From NCBI RefSeq assembly GCF_001661595.2, contig NZ_LYPF02000001.1:186001-250000 (forward strand): DNA of 64,000 bases, in the 5' to 3' direction. Every line of letters begins with the position of its first letter. Position 1 is the stretch's first letter. A program made the position numbers and the translations under genes. Shown one piece after another: positions 35,463 through 43,875 of the stretch. The notes below the pieces were generated by a model. It made no database searches, was not told the origin of the DNA, and saw only the letters and a program-made list of their open reading frames with translations. The stretch comes from Crocinitomix algicola (GTDB lineage Bacteria > Bacteroidota > Bacteroidia > Flavobacteriales_D > Crocinitomicaceae).

Positions 35463-38021
35463 TTACTCTTCTTTTTTTGTTTCCTTTTTCTTTGGAGGTT
35501 TTTTATCTTTTTCAATTTTAATATCAACCTCTTCCTTCTTTTTGTTGTAGGAAATTTTGATTGTATCACCTTCAGTAAGTGTAGAATTGATTATTTCTTC
35601 CGCTAAAGGATCTTCAATGTATTTTTGAATTGCTCTATTCAATGGTCGAGCGCCATACTTTTCGTCGTACCCTTTATCAGCAATAAAATCTTTCGCATCT
35701 TCCGCAACTTCAATCCCATAACCTAATTCATCAATTCTGCTATATAACTTCTTTAATTCAATATCAATTATCTCATGAATATCTTTACGTGTTAAAGAAT
35801 TGAAAATAATCATGTCATCAATACGGTTTAAGAATTCAGGTGAGAATGCCTTTTTTAGCGCATTTTGAATGATTTTTTGAGAATTTTCTTCTAATTGAGA
35901 CTGTTGCGCCTTTGTTCCAAACCCAACACCAGTTCCAAAGTCTTGAAGCTGTCTAACTCCAATATTCGAAGTCATTACAATTATTGTGTTTTTGAAGTCG
36001 ATTTTACGGCCTAATCCGTCCGTCATGTGTCCATCATCTAAAACTTGTAAAAGAATGTTGAAAACATCTGGATGCGCTTTTTCAATTTCATCAAGCAAAA
36101 TTATTGAATAAGGCTTACGTCGAACTTTTTCTGTTAATTGTCCGCCTTCTTCATATCCTACGTATCCCGGAGGTGCTCCAACTAATCTTGAAATCGAAAA
36201 TTTCTCCATGTATTCAGACATGTCTACACGAATTAATGCATCTTCAGAATCAAACATTGTTCGCGCTAAAACTTTAGCTAGCTGTGTTTTACCTACACCT
36301 GTTGGTCCAAGAAAGAAGAAGGATCCAATTGGTTTGTTAGGATCTTTTAAACCAGCGCGGTTACGTTGAATGGCTTTAACAACTTTTGCAACCGCTGCGT
36401 CTTGTCCGATTACATTCCCTTTAATTGTTTCACCCAGGTTCATGATTCGACCCGTTTCCGACTCTGAAACTTTTCTTAACGGAATACCAGTCATCATTGA
36501 TACAACTTCAGCAACATTATCCTCCGATACAACTACACGGTTTTCTTTTGCAGCCTCTTCCCATCGTTCTTGCGCCTTTTCTAATTCAGCTTGTAAATTT
36601 TTCTCTGTATCTCTTAACTCTGCTGCTTTTTCGTACTGTTGACTTTTAATTACATCGCCTTTTTTATCTTTGATTTCTTCGATCTTTTTCTCCAGTTCTG
36701 TAATTTCTTTTGGCACATTTATGTTTGTAATGTGTACGCGTGAACCAACTTCATCCATCGCATCAATCGCTTTGTCCGGTAAGTTTCTGTCAGACATGTA
36801 TCGTTCCGTCAATTTTACACATGCTTCAATTGCTTCTTCCGTATAAGTAACATTGTGATGATCTTCATAACGTTCTTTAATATTGTTCAAAATCTCGATT
36901 GACTCAGCAATATTTGTTGGTTCAATCAATACCTTTTGAAATCTTCTCTCAAGTGCGCCATCTTTTTCAACATACTGTCTAAATTCATCTAACGTTGTAG
37001 CACCGATTACCTGAATTTCACCCCGAGCCAAAGCCGGTTTAAACATATTCGAAGCATCAAGAGATCCGGAAGCACCACCAGCACCAATTATTGTATGAAT
37101 TTCGTCAATGAATAAAATAATATCTCTCGACTTTTCCAGCTCATTCATTACGGCTTTCATTCTCTCTTCGAATTGTCCTCTATATTTTGTCCCGGCTACC
37201 AAACTAGCCAGGTCTAAAGAAATGATTCGTTTATTGAATAAAATCCTTGAGACTTTCTTTTGTACAATTCTTAATGCCAATCCTTCTGCGATTGCAGACT
37301 TACCAACACCTGGTTCACCAATTAAAATGGGGTTATTTTTCTTTCTCCTTGACAAAATTTGCGAAACTCGCTCAATTTCAAGTTTTCTTCCTACGATAGG
37401 ATCTAACTTGTTTTCTTCGGCCATTGCTGTTAAGTCGCGGCCAAAGTTGTCAAGAACAGGAGTTTTAGATTTGCCGTCAGCAGTTCGTTTTGAACTTGAA
37501 CTGCCTTTGTATCCTGAACCTTCATTCCCTTGTTCATCGCTTTCTTCAGCATTGCCCGGGAATTCAGCTTTCGGATAATTCTCTTCTTCAATCATTGCTT
37601 CTAATTCTTCTTTAATGTTTTCATAAATTACACCATATTTATTTAATATGCGTGTTGCTAAATTATTCTCTTCTCGCAATATAGCAAGAAGAATATGCTC
37701 AGTGCCTACTTTATTACTTTTAAACAATTTAGCTTCTAAATAGGTTATTTTTAAAACCTTTTCGGCTTGTCTAACCAAAGGAATGTTATTCGCTGTAATG
37801 CTTTTAACACGACTTTCCTTTAATGTTTTTTCTAGTTCCAAGCGAATTCGTTGCAGGTCAACTTGGAATTCAAGTAGCAATTTTATTGCTAAGCCTTCAC
37901 CTTCACGAAGAATGCCCAGTAGGATGTGTTCGACTCCCAAATAGTCATTCCCTAGTCGCAAGGCTTCTTCTCTACTGAAGGAGAGTACGTCTTTTGCGCG
38001 TGCAGAAAAATTTGCGTCCAT
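35463..38021 (-). CDS. clpC: ATP-dependent Clp protease ATPase subunit ClpC
   Basis: An 852-residue Hsp100 unfoldase. Two N-terminal Clp repeats (1-145), a low-complexity Ser/Lys linker (about 150-200), AAA+ domain 1 with Walker A GEPGVGKS, a UVR-like middle region (AAELRDTEKNLQAELE), and AAA+ domain 2 with Walker A GPTGVGKT are all present. It would hand substrates to ClpP. The tail is Lys/Glu-rich (PPKKKETKKEE), a common variation. It is divergent from gyrA, and no CtsR or McsA/B genes are near. Confidence 0.95.
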   Translation of the reverse strand: MDANFSARAKDVLSFSREEALRLGNDYLGVEHILLGILREGEGLAIKLLLEFQVDLQRIRLELEKTLKESRVKSITANNIPLVRQAEKVLKITYLEAKLFKSNKVGTEHILLAILREENNLATRILNKYGVIYENIKEELEAMIEEENYPKAEFPGNAEESDEQGNEGSGYKGSSSSKRTADGKSKTPVLDNFGRDLTAMAEENKLDPIVGRKLEIERVSQILSRRKKNNPILIGEPGVGKSAIAEGLALRIVQKKVSRILFNKRIISLDLASLVAGTKYRGQFEERMKAVMNELEKSRDIILFIDEIHTIIGAGGASGSLDASNMFKPALARGEIQVIGATTLDEFRQYVEKDGALERRFQKVLIEPTNIAESIEILNNIKERYEDHHNVTYTEEAIEACVKLTERYMSDRNLPDKAIDAMDEVGSRVHITNINVPKEITELEKKIEEIKDKKGDVIKSQQYEKAAELRDTEKNLQAELEKAQERWEEAAKENRVVVSEDNVAEVVSMMTGIPLRKVSESETGRIMNLGETIKGNVIGQDAAVAKVVKAIQRNRAGLKDPNKPIGSFFFLGPTGVGKTQLAKVLARTMFDSEDALIRVDMSEYMEKFSISRLVGAPPGYVGYEEGGQLTEKVRRKPYSIILLDEIEKAHPDVFNILLQVLDDGHMTDGLGRKIDFKNTIIVMTSNIGVRQLQDFGTGVGFGTKAQQSQLEENSQKIIQNALKKAFSPEFLNRIDDMIIFNSLTRKDIHEIIDIELKKLYSRIDELGYGIEVAEDAKDFIADKGYDEKYGARPLNRAIQKYIEDPLAEEIINSTLTEGDTIKISYNKKKEEVDIKIEKDKKPPKKKETKKEE

Positions 38022-38339
38022 AGTTTTCTTCTAATCGTTTTATTAAAGGTAAATAATTATACCAACTTTTATTTAATACTTAAACCGTTTTATTCAAGCG
38101 ATTTTATACGTTTTATTGTATAAGACGTTAAACTTGACCGTTTATTTCAGAATTTGTGATGTCATTTCTGAGAATTAAAATAACCCAATAAATTCTGATT
38201 GTCAAAATACGAATAACAAATTTTATACCGATTGTTAATAAAGATTATTTTCATGACATTTTTGTTAATAAGTCGCCATAATGACATGAATTTCCTAGCC
38301 AAATAATGCCTATTTTCGGACTTTGTAACTAAAATGTAA
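38022..38339. other. Divergent intergenic region between clpC and gyrA
   Basis: 318 bp, very AT-rich, which must hold both promoters. No exact TAnnTTTG was found; TATTTTCG at about 38309-38316 is one mismatch off and would fit gyrA. A small inverted repeat (TTATAC, 8 bases, GTATAA) lies near 38103-38122. No gene is supported. Confidence 0.5.
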
Positions 38340-40871
38340 ATGAGTAATATGTCCGACGGAGAAAATATCATCAAAATTGACATTGACGAGGAGATGAGAT
38401 CAGCCTACATTGACTATTCAATGTCGGTTATCGTATCTAGAGCATTACCAGATGTTCGTGATGGATTAAAGCCTGTTCACCGAAGAGTGCTTTATGGAAT
38501 GCAAGACTTGGGAGTTTATTCCAATAGACCTTATAAGAAATCAGCGAGAATTGTAGGAGATGTATTAGGGAAATATCACCCTCATGGGGATTCTTCTGTT
38601 TATGATACAATGGTTAGAATGGCACAACCTTGGTCATTACGTTACCCAATGGTAGATGGACAAGGTAACTTTGGATCTGTCGATGGTGATAGTCCTGCTG
38701 CAATGCGTTATACGGAGTCGAGATTGCAGAAAATTGCGGAAGAATTATTAGCGGATCTTGACAAAGAAACTGTTGATTTTTCACTCAATTTTGATGACTC
38801 TCTTGAAGAGCCAACTGTCTTACCAACGAAGGTGCCTAACCTTCTTGTAAATGGTGCTTCTGGTATCGCTGTAGGTATGGCAACTAATATGCCTCCTCAC
38901 AATCTCTCAGAATGTGTTGATGGGATTACGGCTTATATTGACAACCGCGAAATAGATGTTGAAGGGTTGATGGAGTTTATCAAAGCTCCGGACTTTCCTA
39001 CAGGTGGCGTAATTTACGGTTATGAAGGTGTCAAAGAGGCATTTGAAACTGGAAAAGGTCGTGTTATCATGCGCGGAAAAGCTATAATTGAAGAGATTCG
39101 GGAAGGTAAGGAGGCAATCATAGTTACTGAAATTCCTTATCAAGTGAATAAGGCAGATATGATTAAGAAAACCGCTGACCTCGTTAATGAGGGTAAAATA
39201 GCAGGAATTTCTGATATTCGCGATGAATCGGATCGAAATGGTATGCGTGTCGTTTATGAGTTAAAACGTGATTCTATACCTAATGTTGTGTTAAATAAAT
39301 TATTTAAATACACGGCGTTACAATCCTCTTTCCCAGTAAATAATATTGCCTTAGTAAAGGGTCGTCCTGAAGTGCTGAATCTTAAGGATATGATTATTCA
39401 CTTCGTTGACCACAGACATGAGGTTGTTGTTCGTAGAACGAAATATGAATTACGAAAAGCGGAAGAGCGCGCTCATATCCTAGAAGGATTGATTATTGCT
39501 TCAGATAATATTGACGAAGTAATTAAATTGATAAGAGCTTCTAAAAGCCCAGATGAAGCAAGAGAGAAATTAATCGCTCGCTTTGATCTATCGGAAATTC
39601 AAGCTAGAGCAATCGTTGAAATGCGATTGAGACAGTTGACCGGCCTTGAACAAGATAAGTTAAGGGCTGAATATGAGGATTTAATGCTAAAAATTGCTGA
39701 TTTAAAAGATATTCTTGCGAATGAAGATAGAAGAATGTCAATCATCAAAGAGGAATTAGCCTATATCAAAGATAAATACGGAGACGAACGTCGTTCAAAA
39801 ATTGAGTATTCAGCGAATGAAATGCGTATTGAAGATTTAATTCCAGATAAAGAAGTTGTCATTACTATTTCACATGCTGGTTATATTAAACGTACGCCAT
39901 TAGATGAATACAGAGTTCAAAGTAGAGGTGGTGTTGGTGCTAAAGGTTCTGCTACACGAGATAAAGACTTTTTAGAACATTTATTCGTAGCGACAAACCA
40001 TAACTGGTTGCTTATTTTCACAGAAAAAGGAAAATGTTTCTGGATGCGTATTTTCGAAGTTCCTGAGGGGGCTAAAAACGCAAAAGGTAGAGCGTTACAG
40101 AACTTAATAAATATCGAACAAGATGATTCTATTAAGGCATTCATTAATGTTCAAGATATAAAAGACGAGGATTATATTCAAGACAAATATATCGTTATGG
40201 CCACCAAAAAAGGTGTCATAAAAAAGACGAAGTTAGAGGCGTACTCTAGACCACGAACGAATGGTATTAATGCTATTGGAATTCGAGAAGGAGATGAGCT
40301 ATTAGAGGCGAAGTTGACAAATGGTTCGAACGAAATTATGCTTGCGCTAAAATCAGGTAAAGCCATACGATTTAATGAAGAAAAAGTGAGATTCATGGGT
40401 CGAACAGCTTCTGGTGTAAGAGGTATTACCTTAGCTGACGATAATGATGAAGTAGTAGGGATGATTGCGGTTGAAAACGAAGAGGCGAATGTCTTAGTTG
40501 TTTCTAGTAATGGTTATGGTAAACGTTCAGAGGTTTCTGATTATCGAATTACAAATAGAGGAGGGAAAGGTGTTAAAACAATTAATGTAACTGATAAAAC
40601 AGGAACTTTAATTGCAATGAAAAATGTTTGTGATGATGATGATTTGATGATTATAACACGTAAGGGAATTACTATACGAATGCATATTGATGCATTAAGA
40701 GTTATGGGGAGAGCGACCCAAGGCGTAAAATTAATTAGCTTGAGAGGTGGAGATGAAATTGCTGCTGTGGCTAAGGTGTATCGCGATCGTGAAGAAGAAG
40801 ATGAAGTAGAATTAGATGAAGATGGAAACCCAATTATTACAGATCAAATAAATGACTCTGAAGAGGAATAG
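38340..40871 (+). CDS. gyrA: DNA gyrase subunit A
   Basis: An 843-residue type II topoisomerase subunit. The catalytic tyrosine is Y124 (AAMRYTESR) and the quinolone-region sequence [19 protein letters not shown] is intact with Ser at the usual position. The C-terminal beta-pinwheel follows from about residue 500. The GyrA box, normally QRRGGKG, reads QSRGGVG here. The C terminus is an acidic tail ([12 protein letters not shown]). It introduces negative supercoils together with GyrB, which is not in the window. A terminator follows. Confidence 0.96.
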   Translation: MSNMSDGENIIKIDIDEEMRSAYIDYSMSVIVSRALPDVRDGLKPVHRRVLYGMQDLGVYSNRPYKKSARIVGDVLGKYHPHGDSSVYDTMVRMAQPWSLRYPMVDGQGNFGSVDGDSPAAMRYTESRLQKIAEELLADLDKETVDFSLNFDDSLEEPTVLPTKVPNLLVNGASGIAVGMATNMPPHNLSECVDGITAYIDNREIDVEGLMEFIKAPDFPTGGVIYGYEGVKEAFETGKGRVIMRGKAIIEEIREGKEAIIVTEIPYQVNKADMIKKTADLVNEGKIAGISDIRDESDRNGMRVVYELKRDSIPNVVLNKLFKYTALQSSFPVNNIALVKGRPEVLNLKDMIIHFVDHRHEVVVRRTKYELRKAEERAHILEGLIIASDNIDEVIKLIRASKSPDEAREKLIARFDLSEIQARAIVEMRLRQLTGLEQDKLRAEYEDLMLKIADLKDILANEDRRMSIIKEELAYIKDKYGDERRSKIEYSANEMRIEDLIPDKEVVITISHAGYIKRTPLDEYRVQSRGGVGAKGSATRDKDFLEHLFVATNHNWLLIFTEKGKCFWMRIFEVPEGAKNAKGRALQNLINIEQDDSIKAFINVQDIKDEDYIQDKYIVMATKKGVIKKTKLEAYSRPRTNGINAIGIREGDELLEAKLTNGSNEIMLALKSGKAIRFNEEKVRFMGRTASGVRGITLADDNDEVVGMIAVENEEANVLVVSSNGYGKRSEVSDYRITNRGGKGVKTINVTDKTGTLIAMKNVCDDDDLMIITRKGITIRMHIDALRVMGRATQGVKLISLRGGDEIAAVAKVYRDREEEDEVELDEDGNPIITDQINDSEEE

Positions 40872-40895
40872 ACTTTATCAAATAGATAATATGAG

Positions 40896-40927
40896 AAAGC
40901 CAATGGAGTAATTCTATTGGCTTTTTT
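40896..40927 (+). terminator. Intrinsic terminator after gyrA
   Basis: AAAGCCAATGGAG and the downstream TTCTATTGGCTTT pair over about 13 bp (two G-U) with a TAA loop, followed by T6. It starts 25 bp after the gyrA stop. Confidence 0.85.
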
Positions 40928-40989
40928 GTTTTGTGATTTTCGTTTTGAAAAAAAGTCCTTCATATTTAAAAAAGTTTGGCGCTTAACCC

Positions 40990-41021
40990 TTTGAATTATT
41001 AAGAATCATTGCTTATTTTTG
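40990..41021 (+). promoter_or_regulatory. Promoter of the TPR protein gene
   Basis: TTTG at 40990-40993 and TATTTTTG at 41014-41021 are an exact Bacteroidota promoter with 20 bases between. Transcription near 41027 leaves a leader of about 75 bases before the ATG at 41101. Confidence 0.7.
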
Positions 41022-41100
41022 TGGAATGGCATAGAAATTGGTTTGTAATTTATGGAAACACACAATTTCTGCATCAAGTATAAAACGAAAAAAAAATTTA

Positions 41101-42300
41101 ATGAAAAAAATATTTTTAACATTCGGTATTGCCTTAATTGCTGGAGCAAGTATAGCTCAAAAAAGTAATGTAACGAACGCTGCTTTGGCATACAAAGATT
41201 ATGAGTCTAATTTCCAACAACAAAAAGCGGAAGAGGCTGTTAAATCAATTATTGAGGCAAAAGGATATATTGATAATGCGCTCAAACATGAAGATACTAA
41301 AGAGGATCCAAAATGTTTGATGTATGCTGGGAAAATCTATATCAGTACAACAATGGCTTATGCTCTAGATTCTGCCTCGTTTCAGGGTTTAAATGTTGAG
41401 AAAACAGTTGAAGACGGATTTTCGTATTTAAAACATTCAAAAGAAGTTGATAGAAAAGGAAGATATGAAGATGACGTAGATGATTTTGCAAACTACTGGA
41501 GAGCATTGTTGTCGAACCAAGGAATAGCCGCATATGGAGAAGAAAAGTATCAAATGGCGATGGGTGGACTTTTAGGTGCTGCTCAATTTGGAGAAGTTTT
41601 AGGAATAACTGACTCTTCATTTTATTTCTTTGGTGGACAAGCTGCAATCATCGAAAAAGAGTACGAAACAGCAGCTGAAGCATTCAAAAAATGTGTAGAA
41701 GTAAATTATAATGTTGCTCAAAGTACAGGTTTTTTAGCTGAAGCTTTAACTGAATTAGGAAGAGCAGAGGAAGCTGAAAAAGAATTAAAAGCTGCCGTAG
41801 CTAAATATCCTGAGAATCTCGAAGTTTTAATCCAAATGACAAACTTCTATATTGATCAAAAAAGAAATGAAGAAGCCGGTAATATTATTGGTGAAGCGAT
41901 TAAGTTAGATCCAAGTAATATTTCTCTTGTTTACACGTCTGGTATTATATATGAAAACATGGGGGCTTTAGATAAAGCTGAAGCAGCTTACAAAAAAACG
42001 GTTGAATTAGATTCGAAAAATACCGACGCCATGTACTCTTTAGGTGTATTCTTCTTTAATAAAGGAGCTGATGCTAATAATGCTGCGAATGAACTTTCAA
42101 TATCTGATCCTCAGTATGAAGTTCTCATCGCAAAAAAGAAAGAGTTTTTTGCAAGTTCTGTTGAATGGTTAGAAAAAGCCGACTCATTAAAAGAGAATGA
42201 TTTACAAATATTAGAAGCCTTAAAAATGGCTTACGGAAAATCCGGAGATGTTGAAAACTTTAAGGCAACTAAAGCAAAAATTGCAGAGCTTAAAGGTTAA
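41101..42300 (+). CDS. Exported tetratricopeptide repeat protein
   Basis: A 399-residue protein with signal peptide (MKKIFLTFGIALIAGASIAQ) and at least three clear TPR units at about 175-320 (for example ELGRAEEAEKELKAAVAKYP, NMGALDKAEAAYKKTVELD). TPR solenoids bind partner proteins; here in the periplasm. The ATG at 41101 is chosen because it begins the signal peptide and the promoter at 40990-41021 leaves a short leader; the frame opens further upstream at 41038. It stands alone between two terminators. Confidence 0.85.
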   Translation: MKKIFLTFGIALIAGASIAQKSNVTNAALAYKDYESNFQQQKAEEAVKSIIEAKGYIDNALKHEDTKEDPKCLMYAGKIYISTTMAYALDSASFQGLNVEKTVEDGFSYLKHSKEVDRKGRYEDDVDDFANYWRALLSNQGIAAYGEEKYQMAMGGLLGAAQFGEVLGITDSSFYFFGGQAAIIEKEYETAAEAFKKCVEVNYNVAQSTGFLAEALTELGRAEEAEKELKAAVAKYPENLEVLIQMTNFYIDQKRNEEAGNIIGEAIKLDPSNISLVYTSGIIYENMGALDKAEAAYKKTVELDSKNTDAMYSLGVFFFNKGADANNAANELSISDPQYEVLIAKKKEFFASSVEWLEKADSLKENDLQILEALKMAYGKSGDVENFKATKAKIAELKG

Positions 42301-42323
42301 CACTAGCTTAATTTTTTAATTAC

Positions 42324-42371
42324 AAAATCCCATTTGATAGACGTAAAATCGCATCAAATGGGATTTTTTTT
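42324..42371 (+). terminator. Intrinsic terminator after the TPR gene
   Basis: AAAATCCCATTTGAT (42324-42338) and ATCAAATGGGATTTT (42353-42367) form a perfect 15-bp stem with a 14-base loop, then further T to 42371. The next gene's start at 42381 lies 10 bp downstream. Confidence 0.88.
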
Positions 42372-42380
42372 GTGTCAAAT

Positions 42381-42911
42381 ATGATAAGATTAAGAAGATC
42401 GTCTGAATATCTTATTCCTACAAAGGATAGAAAGGAGCTTTACGATATTATAATTACAGCGTATAGGTTGACTGAGGTAGAGGTTTGGGGACATGAATAT
42501 GAGCGGATTAGTTTTGTTGATTATAATAAACTTATTGAAAAAGGAGAAATTATAATTGCTTATTGGCATAATCAAGTTGGAGGAGGAATTCATTATTATG
42601 AACGTGAACCAGGAGTTTTTGTTTTTAGTTTGCTTGGAAGCGATTTTGATTTAGCAGGAAAAGGAATAGGAAGGGCTTTGGTAGAAGAAGTTGAGATTGC
42701 AGCAAAAGAAAATGGAGCAAGAGCGATTCAATTAGAAATTTTGAGACCTAAAGGAATTGAAGTGCCATTTAAAATTAGAATTAAAAATTGGTATGAAAGA
42801 ATGGGATATAAATTTACCCATTCTGAAGACTTTGCAAAAGTACACCCCATAAAAAGTAGAAAGCTAGTTAACCCTAGTAATTTTGATTATTATTGGAAAG
42901 ACTTGGGTTGA
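42381..42911 (+). CDS. GNAT family N-acetyltransferase
   Basis: A 176-residue protein with the acetyl-CoA-binding motif A (DLAGKGIGRALVEEVEIAA) at about 93-111 and a C-terminal NWYERMGYKF motif typical of GNAT enzymes. The acceptor is unknown. The ATG at 42381 is used; a GTG at 42372 lies in the T-tract of the previous terminator. The last 38 bp overlap the convergent pseudouridine synthase gene. Confidence 0.88.
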   Translation: MIRLRRSSEYLIPTKDRKELYDIIITAYRLTEVEVWGHEYERISFVDYNKLIEKGEIIIAYWHNQVGGGIHYYEREPGVFVFSLLGSDFDLAGKGIGRALVEEVEIAAKENGARAIQLEILRPKGIEVPFKIRIKNWYERMGYKFTHSEDFAKVHPIKSRKLVNPSNFDYYWKDLG

Positions 42912-43590
42912 ACCCTAAATAGCGATATGCAGTAAACCAAAAATGGGGTAGTGGTGCAATTATTTTAATTTCTTCCTGACTTTTCGGGTGTTGAAAGACT
43001 ATTTTTCTGGCGTGTAAAAATAGGTTAGATAAACCAAACTCTTCAACAAACATTTTGTTATGGTGCCGATTTCCATAACGATGATCCCCAATTATTGGGT
43101 GGCTAATTTTGTTCATGTGCTTTCTAAGTTGGTGTTGACGTCCCGTTTTAGGGTAAAGTTTAATTAAGCTGTATCGACTTGTTGAATAGGGTTGTACCGG
43201 AATAGGTGTTTCTTGCTGCTGGGCGGTTTTATAATAGGTTAAAGCTGTTTTATATTCTTTCGATTCCGAATTTTTAATGGGTGTATCAATCACACCTTCA
43301 GATTCTGTGTAACCTCTGACTATCGCATAATATTCCTTCTGGATTAATTGATTTGCAAATTGTTCTTGTAAGGACTGTGCCGAGGCTTTGTTTTTAGAAA
43401 AAATAACAATTCCCGATGTTTTAAAGTCCAAACGATGAACAGTGTGAATCTTAAATTCCCCAAAATCTATTAAATCAATTAAGGTTGGTCCTTTTATATT
43501 TCTAGCGTAATAAGAAGGGTATACTAGTATATTATTTGGCTTATTTACGACCAATAAATCTTCATCCTCGTAAAGGTTTTCAATTTTCAT
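42874..43590 (-). CDS. RluA-family pseudouridine synthase
   Basis: A 238-residue RNA-modifying enzyme. The catalytic motif HRLDFKTSG carries D55, and PKTGRQHQLRKHM and HPIIGDHRYG complete the RluA/RsuA signature. No S4 domain. The short length and HKMF-type sequence suggest a TruC-like (tRNA U65) or RluA/RluE-like target; this cannot be decided by eye. The stop region overlaps the GNAT gene. Confidence 0.88.
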   Translation of the reverse strand: MKIENLYEDEDLLVVNKPNNILVYPSYYARNIKGPTLIDLIDFGEFKIHTVHRLDFKTSGIVIFSKNKASAQSLQEQFANQLIQKEYYAIVRGYTESEGVIDTPIKNSESKEYKTALTYYKTAQQQETPIPVQPYSTSRYSLIKLYPKTGRQHQLRKHMNKISHPIIGDHRYGNRHHNKMFVEEFGLSNLFLHARKIVFQHPKSQEEIKIIAPLPHFWFTAYRYLGFNPSLSNNNQNY

Positions 43591-43696
43591 TCCGGTAAAT
43601 ATAGAAGAATATGTTTTTGATCGCTACAACACAAGAAATTCTAGAATAAGATTTGCTAAAAAAACTTTCTTTAAATTGGTAAGTGTATTAAAAGTG

Positions 43697-43732
43697 AAAA
43701 GGGGACTGAAACCTTTGTTTCTTGTCCCCTTT
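43697..43732 (-). terminator. Terminator of the TonB-receptor operon
   Basis: GGGGAC (43701-43706) pairs with GTCCCC (43724-43729) and an inner GAAAC/GTTTC pair continues the stem. On the minus strand the hairpin ends in CCCCTTTTCACTTTT, giving a U-rich tract. It lies about 145 bp after the receptor stop at 43876. The rest of 43591-43875 is AT-rich without a gene. Confidence 0.65.
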
Positions 43733-43875
43733 ACCGCAACCAACTTTTTTAATATGAAAATTTTCTACTAATCTTCATAATCAATACAATCTTAAATGAC
43801 TTTTCCCCTAAAAAAAATAATATTTTTTTGTGTTTTTTTTGTTAAGAACAGTTAATCACCTGTTTATCAATTGGT

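Noticed and set aside
37108-37578. 156-codon open frame on the plus strand inside clpC
   Set aside because: It is antisense to a clear ClpC, has unnatural composition and no domain; a shadow of the coding strand.
38162-38383. 73-codon minus-strand frame in the clpC-gyrA region
   Set aside because: It overlaps the gyrA start and the promoter region and has no protein-like features.
42372-42380. GTG start for the GNAT gene
   Set aside because: It lies at the end of the T-tract of the preceding terminator; the ATG at 42381 is the better start.
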